In this document: one piece after another, positions 43,599-52,304 of the stretch
How positions within the stretch are numbered: the first letter of the stretch is position 1
Layout: each line of letters begins with the position of its first letter
Source: Pseudomonadota bacterium
GTDB lineage: Bacteria > SAR324 > XYD2-FULL-50-16 > JAHJRI01
DNA: 64,000 nucleotides
NCBI GenBank assembly: GCA_022360105.1
Contig: JAKSDL010000075.1
Location: 1-64,000 of the forward strand
Reading direction: 5' to 3'
The notes under the pieces: model-generated
Seen by the model: only the letters and a program-made list of their open reading frames with translations
Databases searched by the model: none
Told to the model about the DNA's origin: nothing
Program-made: the position numbers and the translations under genes

Positions 43599-46313
43599 TT
43601 AAAATACCCAGTCTGAAAAAAGAATAATGCGATAATCCTTGTATTTTTCGTTATCAAGGGGCTGCGCAACAGCAAATACTCCATCGCCCTCATACATGTT
43701 TAACCACTCGACGGTGAAATTAAATCTTAGTTCAACATCTTTAAAAATTTCAGAATGGTCCATTTCTTCCGAGTATACTTCCGCCCAATGTACAAAAAGA
43801 GTAGTCTCTACTTTTTCCAACCACCCTAACCGCAATGCATTGATGTTCGTGTGGGTAAAGTATGGGGGCAATGTAACACCAAAACCGGCAATGGTTCGCT
43901 GATCAAAAAGCAGGTCCTCTTCCCGTGGAAAACCTGGCAGGCCTTCGGGACCGCCAATGGGGTATTTTTTCTGCAATGGGAGCAGTCCACTGGAATAATC
44001 GCCGCTAAATTCAAGATGGATCTTCCAATCACCTAAATACCAAATTGATTGAGTTGAAATTCCCTGCCGCTGAAAATCATTCGTGGCTTCTTCCGTGTTT
44101 CTTCCGTAACCTCCGAACAATTCAACTACCGAATCAGAAAAGCTTCCCACATAAACCGGAAAAGACATGCGTAGCTCTGCGCTCTGCCAGGTATCGTTAT
44201 CAGACGACACATCCTCTTCCAGCCTATCGAGGGTTTCTTCCAGTACTTCCAGTGAAAACCATAGGTCCTTGTGAATATCGGCGTAGGTGTGTTTATACCC
44301 TGCTGTTTTTGAAAGAGAAGCATTAAGTTCACTGCGTTCCAGGTAGATTTCACTCCCTGTCCATGGGAAACCGGAGTGAACCAGGTTGCTTTCCCAAAGT
44401 ATTTGTTCATCGCCATCACTTCTCCAACCTGATAAATTGAATTCTGTTTGGTCCAGATATCTCACTCCAAAACTGATTCCAAACAGGTTCTTATCAAAAG
44501 TATTGCCGTTGATGACCGGGCTTACGGTTACAAGCCAGCTGTTTGCTGCCGGAAAATCCCAAATAGGCCTGACTTTAAACGGTGTGTACCAGTGATTGTT
44601 TAACAGGTCGCTTTCAAGTAGCTTGTGATAAGGGTCTAAAGAGATTTCGGTTGGCGGTGAAAGCAAGGTAAAATCGTAAGTTCCCGCTCCGGATATAATT
44701 TCTTTAGTAACGGTCAATCCGTTCTTTAAAATAAAGTTGATTTCCAATGGGGGAGCTAACGAACCATGGCTGTCTATATCCACAACAACAGCTGTTTGAT
44801 TGCCATTCGTTCCTATGTCGACATCCTGAATTTCGTAGTCTACTCGACCATTCAGAGATAGCCAGGTGTTTGCCTTTGCCTTTTGTTCATCGGTCAGCTC
44901 AAAAAAATCAAACAGCATAGTTCTGTCAAAGTAGGACAAACCATTTTCCTGCCTCTTCAATAGCCGCTTTAGAGCCGGATAAATTTGTGACTCGATTTCT
45001 TGGTTACTATTCACAATTGACCTGAATAGATGAAAACCTTTCTCATACCAAGGATGATAGGCATTGGAAAGAAATCGTAAATCCTTGTTTTCCGTTCCTG
45101 AAATCAACTTTCTATTCCCCGGATAAGCCAACCAGTTTTTTATAGTATTTTCTTGATAAAAATCCGGATTCAACCATTGTCCCCAAGAGAAGAAACGCGA
45201 GTCTCCCGAGTATTCCTTAAAAAAGTAATCTCTAATGATTTCGCTGGATATTGCAGGTTCTAACCATGGATATTGAACTGTGTTTAGGCTGTATCTTTTC
45301 AATAGCGATGAATGGATAAACGCCCTGAGCAAAACAACTTCAAATGTTTTGTGGTAAATTGAATGATATCTGAAAAGACGTTGAGGCAGGAATATGTGGC
45401 TACTTGTGGCAGTCAGTGGTCCACTCCACAAAGCAATATTTCTGTCCAAATCTTCTTTTTGCAGCCACTTGTTTTGAGCTAGAAATCGAGTTACTTTTTC
45501 GATCCTGGAAATAAGAAACTTCCTGTTTTCTTTCAAATTGCCATCCAATGCCAATTTGATTTCATCCTCAGGCGTGATTTGCTTATCTGCAACAATAATC
45601 GGCAATATGTCATGGATGGAGCCTTCCAGGAAGATCGTTTCTTCTTGGCTGTCATTGCCGATCAACCGGATCTGATAATTGTACTCTCTTAATACAGACC
45701 AATGGTCTGAGTAGTCTGACTTTCCGTGAAATTTTGTGACAGGTCTGGGTATAAAATCCCATAGCAAATCCACCCAATCTTCTGAAATACTATTGAATTT
45801 CGTAATGAAGCTTATATCGATCAATGTGCTGTCCTTGCAGGACAGGTAAAATGCTTCATTTCTGAGTACCAGTATGGAGTCCACAGTATTTTGCAAAGGA
45901 GAAAGTGAAGGATTGTCGACAATATCAAAATTAACTTGTTCTTCATCGATTCGCGTTTCTATTATTTCAATTGATTTAGGCAGTTGGGGGTTTTTTCTGT
46001 GATATTTTTTTAATTCACCCAAATCCGAACGGTTATAAGTGTTCAAAAGATCGTTAAGATCACGGAATTGAAATTGTGCACGCCAATCTTCGTTGGAATT
46101 ACGGTTGGGAGGCAAATGAAACTCAAATGTACTGGAGGAATAGCAATCCGCTTGATACTTTGCACTACCGCGAAAAACCCGCTCAAGAGCATTATATTGC
46201 CCTGTTATCTCAATTTGCTGAATGTTTGCTAATAGATGAAAATGAGGAAAGATGGCAATCGAGTTAAAAAGCAGGAAAAAAATAGGGACAATCAGGTAGG
46301 TTTTTAACAACAA
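43599..46313 (-). CDS. Large secreted protein with outer-membrane-type C-terminal barrel
   Basis: A 904-residue protein with an N-terminal signal (YLIVPIFFLLFNSIAIF). Residues ~250-500 show an arrangement reminiscent of M1-type peptidases (LRAFIHSSLL then YPWLEPAISSEIIRDYF), yet no HExxH zinc site exists, so it would be inactive. The C-terminal ~350 residues are rich in alternating strands, contain GGPEGLPGFPREE, which resembles the GGxxxLRGF-type motif of Omp85/TpsB barrels, and end in SDWVF, the terminal aromatic signal for outer-membrane insertion. The likely product is an outer-membrane protein with a periplasmic degenerate-peptidase domain. Family assignment is by eye. Confidence 0.55.
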   Translation of the reverse strand: MLLKTYLIVPIFFLLFNSIAIFPHFHLLANIQQIEITGQYNALERVFRGSAKYQADCYSSSTFEFHLPPNRNSNEDWRAQFQFRDLNDLLNTYNRSDLGELKKYHRKNPQLPKSIEIIETRIDEEQVNFDIVDNPSLSPLQNTVDSILVLRNEAFYLSCKDSTLIDISFITKFNSISEDWVDLLWDFIPRPVTKFHGKSDYSDHWSVLREYNYQIRLIGNDSQEETIFLEGSIHDILPIIVADKQITPEDEIKLALDGNLKENRKFLISRIEKVTRFLAQNKWLQKEDLDRNIALWSGPLTATSSHIFLPQRLFRYHSIYHKTFEVVLLRAFIHSSLLKRYSLNTVQYPWLEPAISSEIIRDYFFKEYSGDSRFFSWGQWLNPDFYQENTIKNWLAYPGNRKLISGTENKDLRFLSNAYHPWYEKGFHLFRSIVNSNQEIESQIYPALKRLLKRQENGLSYFDRTMLFDFFELTDEQKAKANTWLSLNGRVDYEIQDVDIGTNGNQTAVVVDIDSHGSLAPPLEINFILKNGLTVTKEIISGAGTYDFTLLSPPTEISLDPYHKLLESDLLNNHWYTPFKVRPIWDFPAANSWLVTVSPVINGNTFDKNLFGISFGVRYLDQTEFNLSGWRSDGDEQILWESNLVHSGFPWTGSEIYLERSELNASLSKTAGYKHTYADIHKDLWFSLEVLEETLDRLEEDVSSDNDTWQSAELRMSFPVYVGSFSDSVVELFGGYGRNTEEATNDFQRQGISTQSIWYLGDWKIHLEFSGDYSSGLLPLQKKYPIGGPEGLPGFPREEDLLFDQRTIAGFGVTLPPYFTHTNINALRLGWLEKVETTLFVHWAEVYSEEMDHSEIFKDVELRFNFTVEWLNMYEGDGVFAVAQPLDNEKYKDYRIILFSDWVF

Positions 46314-46438
46314 ATGAATTCAAAGTTAATATGTCAGTTATCTATCGTTCAGGATCAAGTGGTTAGGAATTGCAGGTCAGTAAGCATCACCCGGATTAGG
46401 GTAAATACCTATGGTGATACAGCGAATCAAGAAAAGAA

Positions 46439-47227
46439 TCATGGATTTGTCGTTGAAATTAGTAGCTTTTCGAGTCTTCTGTCGTTGCTTTCATCTACCA
46501 CTAATTGCAGATTTTCAAGTTCTATGCGCTCACCCTTTTCCGGTATTTTGCCGGCACTATGACATACGTAGCCACCAATTGTTTCGATTCCTTCTTTTTG
46601 AAAATCCTTGTTATAGAGTTCGTTAAACTGACTTAACGGGAAATTGGCATCCATCAGAACAGAGCCGTTACTTAACGATTTATACGTCGGGTCATCGTTT
46701 TTATCAAATTCGTCTGGAATATCTCCAACCAATTCCTCAATGACGTCTTCAATAGTAATAAGTCCATCCACACCACCATGTTCATCGACTACGATTGCCA
46801 TCTGCACCTTGTTGGTCCTGAAATGGGAAAATACCTGGTGTATTTTCTGGCTATAGGAAACAAAAGAAGGTTTGCGCATTATTTCTAATACCAGAACACT
46901 TTCCGCTGATTCAAAATACTCAAAAAGGTCAATAGCATAAAGAATGCCCACTATGTTATCACGTTTACCTTCCAAAACGGGTAGTCTGGAAAATCCGGTT
47001 TTATGAAATAGATGTATGGCTTCTTTGATTGGTGCATTTTTGTCGATGGTTTCCATTTGTGTTCTGGGAACCATGACTTCACGAATGGTGGTATTGAAAT
47101 AGTCTTCAAGATTGTTTAGTACTTCAAACTCACTTGGATCTATGCTGGATATGGCTTCTTGATGAGGTTTATTTAATAATTTGGATTTAACTATTGAAAG
47201 TAGAGAACGGTTCGACGGAACTTCCAT
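46439..47227 (-). CDS. corC: CorC/HlyC-type CBS-domain transporter-associated protein
   Basis: Two CBS domains (residues ~50-170: TIREVMVPRTQMETI, FSRLPVLEG, then AIVVDEHGGVDGLITIEDVIEELVGDI) followed by the CorC_HlyC domain to the end (SLSQFNELY...). No membrane segment is present, as in E. coli CorC (YbeX), so it is the cytosolic partner of a magnesium or cobalt transport system. The N-terminal region is shorter than usual. It is followed 126 bases later by the large secreted-protein gene on the same strand; relation unknown. Confidence 0.9.
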   Translation of the reverse strand: MEVPSNRSLLSIVKSKLLNKPHQEAISSIDPSEFEVLNNLEDYFNTTIREVMVPRTQMETIDKNAPIKEAIHLFHKTGFSRLPVLEGKRDNIVGILYAIDLFEYFESAESVLVLEIMRKPSFVSYSQKIHQVFSHFRTNKVQMAIVVDEHGGVDGLITIEDVIEELVGDIPDEFDKNDDPTYKSLSNGSVLMDANFPLSQFNELYNKDFQKEGIETIGGYVCHSAGKIPEKGERIELENLQLVVDESNDRRLEKLLISTTNP

Positions 47228-47637
47228 TTATCTCCGTTATAAAATTATTGGAAAACCAGTAGGAACAACCTGGCCAACCAGAACTTGGAAACAATAGCAA
47301 CGACCTTCTTTCATTCTTGTTGGAGTCTAGCAATGAATAATTTTTCAGGCAACATAATAATTAAATCAATAAAAACAGATTTATAGATTTCTCCACCACT
47401 TTACCTAATTGTCTAATTTTGACCTCCCAACTAAGTTCACCACTTTAAGCAAATGGAATATTGCGGAACAGCTTGAAAGGTCTCTGCTCCGAATATCCAC
47501 AAGCTCTCAGGTAAGTTTCAATACAAATTCTGGTGATTTTATTTCAGAATAAGCATTAATAGATCGGCCCACTAATTGTTGTCGTGACAAAATTCAACAA
47601 AAACTAAAAAGACCATTGCTGCAATGCTCTTAATATT
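47228..47637. other. 410-bp gap with a short direct repeat
   Basis: CACCACTTTA occurs at 47394-47403 and 47438-47447, 44 bases apart, in a tract reading TTTTGACCTCCC between them. This is similar in texture to the ends of old IS21-like elements, but no transposase remains and similarity could be chance. The rest shows nothing recognisable. Confidence 0.35.
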
Positions 47638-47931
47638 TTATGGAAGGGTTTTCTTATTTTTTGTGATATCGCTGATAATAGTTTTAACAGCTTCTTCTTT
47701 GACTGATTCGAGGATGTGCTTGTTACCCAGCATGAAAGTCATTTCTACGGGTCCAAGGTTTTTCAAATCTTTTTCTACATCTTCCTTAACATTGTATCCG
47801 CTTTTCTTATATTTTTCTAAAACTTCCTCAACAGTCTTTTTAGAATATAAGGCTTCAATTATAATTTCTGCCTGGATATCAGATGTCAGCCTTTTACCTT
47901 TCTTAGGTCCTCTTCTTGTAGCTTTTGCCAT
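47638..47931 (-). CDS. Small basic protein with a possible transposase-OrfA-like HTH
   Basis: A 97-residue basic protein starting MAKATRRGPKKGKR. The segment LTSDIQAEIIIEALYSKKTVEEVLEKY has the rhythm of the helix-turn-helix of IS3-type OrfA proteins, though the rest does not match a transposase. AGGAG four bases before the ATG makes the gene itself credible. It is alone, with >400 bp gaps on each side, and could be a DNA-binding regulator or a domesticated IS fragment. Confidence 0.5.
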   Translation of the reverse strand: MAKATRRGPKKGKRLTSDIQAEIIIEALYSKKTVEEVLEKYKKSGYNVKEDVEKDLKNLGPVEMTFMLGNKHILESVKEEAVKTIISDITKNKKTLP

Positions 47932-48451
47932 AAAGTCTCCTGGAATGATTAATTTTACATATTGTTAATCTTCAGCATAAATACATTTTCTTAAACACGC
48001 AAATTATTTCGATAAATTTTAATTTTCGCCATAAAAACAGGAAATCTTACAAAAAACACCAAATTGTGCAGAAATTTTAAGCCGATAAACCATCGCTAAA
48101 ATTTTATTATCTCCAGTTTATTAGCACCTTTTGAAAAATATTGAGTAAAATCAATACATCTCGACATAAATGTACCTGTTGATTGAATATTAAAATGTGA
48201 TTTCTAATGTTTGAACTTTAAATTGTTCAATATTTATTCTTGGTAATCATTTTATTTGTTCACCAGCACGATAAACATTGAAACAATTTATTGACAATAC
48301 CAGCCTGATGATCCGAGAGCTCCATTAATTAATCCAATGTGGCATCGGACAATTCGTACTTTTCGAGCGCCCAGATGGAATCAAAGTTGGTTCGATAAGT
48401 GCTTTACCTAAAGATTAAAAAATAATTATAGTTAGATGATAAAACTCAAAT
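47932..48451. other. 520-bp AT-rich gap
   Basis: The longest non-coding stretch in the window. It includes an inverted repeat TTGAAC/GTTCAA (48211-48216, 48225-48230) and several A/T-rich boxes, but no promoter pair of good quality. The string GGTTCGA at about 48390 is not part of a tRNA. It must carry promoters for the divergent 97-residue and 191-residue genes. Confidence 0.4.
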
Positions 48452-49027
48452 ATGTTCAATCCAGCTTTCAAGTCATTAACTGATAATTCCATGAACCGGT
48501 TGTCGCAGTTTCACGCCGATATAGATGCTTTGGCAGCAATCCTGGAAAAACTGCTCAAAGTGATCAATCATTCCGACCCTTCAGCTAAAAACATGAAGGT
48601 TGTTCTCTATGATAAGTACAAAGTGCGCTTATCCGAGTTGGCGCAGGAAGTAAAGGAATCAACGTCATGGTCGACATTTTATGCCTATCTGACCGATTTT
48701 TTCTCCGGCAATTCTTTTTCTATCGATGAGGAATCAAAAGAAGTTGTCGTCAACAAGCTCATGAAAGATTTTGAGAATGAGTTTATAGTTAAACACGAAC
48801 TTTCTGAATTTTCTGCCCCAGATCCCATAGATACCAGGCAAAAGGATAGATTACGAAAAATTCGAAAACAGATTCGAACCAATCGTAAACATCAAAACAA
48901 CTCCTTCCACAGCCACGATTTTGTCGATATGCTGCAGCATAAAGTGAAGCAAAAAACAGCGAAAAGCAGTCTGGACAAGCTGGTAAAGGCATTTAACAAA
49001 ATCGATCTTCCAGATAAAAACAATTAA
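48452..49027 (+). CDS. Unknown basic protein upstream of glgA
   Basis: A 191-residue soluble protein, helical and charged, with a basic cluster in the middle (RLRKIRKQIRTNRKHQNN, about residues 130-150). No recognised domain, signal or membrane segment. It starts with an ATG at 48452 and ends 23 bases before glgA on the same strand, so the two are likely cotranscribed; whether it has to do with glycogen is unknown. Confidence 0.55.
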   Translation: MFNPAFKSLTDNSMNRLSQFHADIDALAAILEKLLKVINHSDPSAKNMKVVLYDKYKVRLSELAQEVKESTSWSTFYAYLTDFFSGNSFSIDEESKEVVVNKLMKDFENEFIVKHELSEFSAPDPIDTRQKDRLRKIRKQIRTNRKHQNNSFHSHDFVDMLQHKVKQKTAKSSLDKLVKAFNKIDLPDKNN

Positions 49028-49050
49028 TCCTTCGATTACCCAAATCGCCT

Positions 49051-50523
49051 ATGTTTATTTATATGGTTTCCTCTGAAGCTGTTCCTTATATTCAAACCGG
49101 AGGACTTGGAGATGTGGTCGGAACTCTTGCTAAACAGCTTACCCTAAAAGGTCATAAGGTTACGCTTGTACTTCCGTTTTACAAATCGATCAAAGCAAGA
49201 GAAAGGGAATTCGCTTTGAAGCCCCTTTCCAAGCCACTTACAGTAAAAATGGGAAATAGAAGCCTCGAAAGCAAGATCTGGAGGACGTCACCGGAAACCA
49301 ACCTGAATATATATTTCATAGAATACAACGACTTTTTTGATCGCAATGATCTGTATGGGGAGGCGGGAGAAGAATACAAAGACAATGGAAGACGCTTTGC
49401 TTTTTTTTCAAAAGCAGCCCTGGACCTGTCCATTCATCTTAAGGTCAAGCCGGATGTTATCCATATAAACGATTGGCAAACTTCCTTGATTGCATATTAT
49501 TTGAAGACATGGTTCTGGAAAGAGCCATTGTTCAAGAATACGGCATCTGTATTAACCATTCACAATCTTGGTTACCAGGGGCATTTTCCGATGTCCAATT
49601 CAGAGTTTGTCGGATTGAATTGGATGCAAATGCGTTCCGATGAATTTGAAGATAATAATGGTATCAACCCGTTAAAAGGCGGTTTGTTTTACGCTGACAT
49701 GATTACTACCGTCAGTCCCACCTACGCAAAGGAAATCCTTTCAGAACCTGGTGGATGCGGCTTAAGCGATTATTTGACCAGACGTCAAAATGACATTGTT
49801 GGTATTTTAAACGGCATTGATGACCAGGAATGGCATTGTGAGACAGACAGATTCATACCTCAAACCTTTTCCGCTAATGATTTAAGCGGAAAAAAACTGT
49901 GTAAGGCAGCGTTGCAAAAGCGTTTCGGGCTCAATCCTGATCCTGCAGTTCCTGTTTTTGGAATGGTAGGTAGACTCGCTTATCAAAAAGGTATGCAATT
50001 GTTAATGGGATGCCTGGAAGATGTGATGTCCTGGGAACTCCAACTGGTTGTGTTGGGAAGCGGAAATCCCTTTTACGCCGGTTATTTTGAAAATCTGCAA
50101 AGGTATTTTCCGGAAAAGGTTGGCATATACATCGGTTTTCAAAACGAACTGGCTCATTTAATTGAAGCAGGCAGTGATTTTTTTATTATGCCTTCCTTGT
50201 ATGAACCATGTGGATTGAACCAGATATACAGTATGCTTTATGGTAGCCTGCCTATTGTCAGGGCGACCGGAGGACTGGCCGATACTGTCCGGAATTTTGA
50301 TGAGGAAACACAATCAGGTACAGGCTTTGTGTTCGATGATATCACCAGTGAAGCATTAAAAAACACCATCGGATGGGCACTTTCCACCTGGTACGACAAA
50401 CCGGAAAGCTACAAAACCGTTCAGCTATCGGCCATGAAACAGGATTTTGGTTGGCAAACAGCTGTTGAGAAATATGAAACAGTTTATGATCAAGCGATGG
50501 GTAGAAGAAAAAGCTGGAGCTAA
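49051..50523 (+). CDS. glgA: Glycogen synthase (ADP-glucose)
   Basis: GT5 enzyme extending alpha-1,4-glucan from ADP-glucose. The N-terminus reads MFIYMVSSEAVPYIQTGGLG, with QTGGL where most GlgA have KTGGL; the lysine in that motif binds the nucleotide diphosphate, so this is a visible substitution. The C-terminal active-site region PSLYEPCGLNQIYSMLYG and ATGGLADTV is intact. Length (490) is usual. The 3' end overlaps the rodA stop on the opposite strand by four bases. No glgB or glgC is in the window. Confidence 0.92.
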   Translation: MFIYMVSSEAVPYIQTGGLGDVVGTLAKQLTLKGHKVTLVLPFYKSIKAREREFALKPLSKPLTVKMGNRSLESKIWRTSPETNLNIYFIEYNDFFDRNDLYGEAGEEYKDNGRRFAFFSKAALDLSIHLKVKPDVIHINDWQTSLIAYYLKTWFWKEPLFKNTASVLTIHNLGYQGHFPMSNSEFVGLNWMQMRSDEFEDNNGINPLKGGLFYADMITTVSPTYAKEILSEPGGCGLSDYLTRRQNDIVGILNGIDDQEWHCETDRFIPQTFSANDLSGKKLCKAALQKRFGLNPDPAVPVFGMVGRLAYQKGMQLLMGCLEDVMSWELQLVVLGSGNPFYAGYFENLQRYFPEKVGIYIGFQNELAHLIEAGSDFFIMPSLYEPCGLNQIYSMLYGSLPIVRATGGLADTVRNFDEETQSGTGFVFDDITSEALKNTIGWALSTWYDKPESYKTVQLSAMKQDFGWQTAVEKYETVYDQAMGRRKSWS

Positions 50524-51623
50524 ATATCGTAACGCCTCATTCTGACATTTAGAACAAGACCTATCCCAATCATGTGCGATAACATCGCCGATCCCCCATA
50601 ACTCATAAAAGGTAATGGCATTCCCACAATCGGTAAAAGACCGATTACCATTCCAATGTTAATAACTACTTGTGAAGTGAGAATGGCAGCCACACCCACT
50701 GTAAGGATTGATCCGGACCGGTCTTTGGTTTTCCCAACATAGCGCAGGCACCAGAGAATTAGGAATACATAAAGCATGACCAGGAAAATACCTCCTACAA
50801 ATCCCCATTCTTCAGTAAATACGGAAAAAATAAAATCTGTGTGTCGGGCTGGCAGGAAATTTAGTTGAGCCTGTGTTCCTTGCAGATAACCTTTCCCCCA
50901 AAGTTGCCCGCTTCCGACAGCAATTTTGGATTGAATGATCTGGTAGCCGGTTCCCAAAGGATCCATTTCCGGGTTGACCAATGTGATAATCCGGTCACGC
51001 TGGTATTGTTTAAGCAAAAACACCCAGACGAAAGGGATAGAACCGACAGCAAGAACGGTTGATCCCAATATCAATTTTGTGCGAATTCCCACCAAAAAGA
51101 TAACCGGTAAAAAAATAAACAACAAAATACCGGCGGTACCCAAGTCAGGCTGCTTAATAATCAAAAAAAACGGAACCAAGGTCACAACCAATGGCCAGAG
51201 AACTTCTTTCAATCCAAGGTCTCCAATCCTTCGAGATTCGCTGAAGTAATGAGACAGATAGAGAATCAGGCTGAATTTGACAAACTCAGAAGGTTGAAAA
51301 AAAATCGGACCGATTTGTAACCAGCGTTGCACACGAGAACCGGCTCCACCGGTACCGTAGACCAGAACAAGAATTAATAGGACGATCATGAACAAGTGAA
51401 CCAAGGGGGCGAATCGCTGCATGAACCGATAGTCGATCATGGTAACAACCGCCATGACGCCCAGACCTAAAAAAAACCACAACACCTGTCTACCGAAATA
51501 TGGTGTTTCTGTTCCGTAACTGTAGGATGCGGAATAAATCGCCACAAACCCAATCACGGAAATAACAACGGTTGTTAGCAACAGTATCCAATCAAAATCT
51601 TCCAATAATCTGCGATCAAACAT
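50520..51623 (-). CDS. rodA: Rod shape-determining protein RodA
   Basis: A SEDS-family peptidoglycan glycosyltransferase/lipid II polymerase. The 367 residues contain about ten membrane helices, with PARHTDFIFSVFTEEWGFVG and LPFMSYGGSAMLSHM, both diagnostic; RodA is favoured over FtsW by its length and short termini. It sits directly downstream of hldE2 (5 bases) on the minus strand. No mreBCD or pbp2 gene accompanies it here. Confidence 0.93.
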   Translation of the reverse strand: MFDRRLLEDFDWILLLTTVVISVIGFVAIYSASYSYGTETPYFGRQVLWFFLGLGVMAVVTMIDYRFMQRFAPLVHLFMIVLLILVLVYGTGGAGSRVQRWLQIGPIFFQPSEFVKFSLILYLSHYFSESRRIGDLGLKEVLWPLVVTLVPFFLIIKQPDLGTAGILLFIFLPVIFLVGIRTKLILGSTVLAVGSIPFVWVFLLKQYQRDRIITLVNPEMDPLGTGYQIIQSKIAVGSGQLWGKGYLQGTQAQLNFLPARHTDFIFSVFTEEWGFVGGIFLVMLYVFLILWCLRYVGKTKDRSGSILTVGVAAILTSQVVINIGMVIGLLPIVGMPLPFMSYGGSAMLSHMIGIGLVLNVRMRRYDI

Positions 51624-51628
51624 GGTAA

Positions 51629-52129
51629 TTATGAGTTTTTGTGAAGATTGAGGATTTTATCAATGATCCCGGTCGTAGCGCGACCGGGGATTTCGGGGAT
51701 TGTAAAAACCTTCCCGCCTTCCTGTTCAACAATGTCCTTGCCAATAATCTTATCCAGAGGCCAGTCACCGCCTTTGATAAGAATATTCGGTTTCAACTGG
51801 TTAATGACATTATAAGGATCAAGCTCTTCAAATGATACTACAAAATCCACAAAATAAAGACTTGCGAGGACTTCCATTCTTTCATCCAAAGGGATCAAAG
51901 GCCTCATTTTTCCTTTCAATTGTGTTACCGAGTTATCGCTGTTTACGGCAACAATCAGTTTGTCTCCGGCATCACCGGCTGCCTTTAAATATCGGGTATG
52001 ACCGACGTGAATTAAGTCAAAACATCCGTTGGTAAAGACAATTTTTTGATTTTGGGATTTTAATCCCTTGATAACCGGTACCAGGTCATTTACCTTATAC
52101 ATCTTTTCTTTGGGATTCAGCAGCATCAT
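51629..52129 (-). CDS. hldE: D-glycero-beta-D-manno-heptose 1-phosphate adenylyltransferase
   Basis: A nucleotidyltransferase of ~160 residues with VFTNGCFDLIHVGHTRYL (HxGH motif), VAVNSDNSV and ILIKGGDW, matching the C-terminal domain of HldE (RfaE2), which makes ADP-heptose for lipopolysaccharide core. The kinase domain is not fused and would have to be a separate gene. It supports an outer membrane with heptose-containing LPS. It precedes rodA in a two-gene minus-strand unit. Confidence 0.9.
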   Translation of the reverse strand: MMLLNPKEKMYKVNDLVPVIKGLKSQNQKIVFTNGCFDLIHVGHTRYLKAAGDAGDKLIVAVNSDNSVTQLKGKMRPLIPLDERMEVLASLYFVDFVVSFEELDPYNVINQLKPNILIKGGDWPLDKIIGKDIVEQEGGKVFTIPEIPGRATTGIIDKILNLHKNS

Positions 52130-52304
52130 AACCTAAAGCCATATTTCATTTTTGTATTATTCGATCTTTTCAAATCCTATCTCTAACTAACGAGAAATTC
52201 CAGCCGTATATGGATAAATTAAGGCTCTAAACAAGATTGACCCGAAAGACAAAAAAAAGAATGAAAATAACGAACATTTCCACTATAATCATAAAAGCTT
52301 CTAC

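Noticed and set aside
44045..44326. 93-codon plus-strand frame opposite the large secreted protein
   Set aside because: Antisense to a long coding region with coherent signal and barrel features; no ribosome-binding site or family match.
47394..47447. Calling an IS21 remnant from CACCACTTTA repeats
   Set aside because: Only ten bases repeat and no transposase or terminal inverted repeat is visible, so it is kept as a low-interest observation only.
48385..48400. GGTTCGA resembling a tRNA T-loop
   Set aside because: No acceptor stem, D-arm or anticodon arm can be formed around it.
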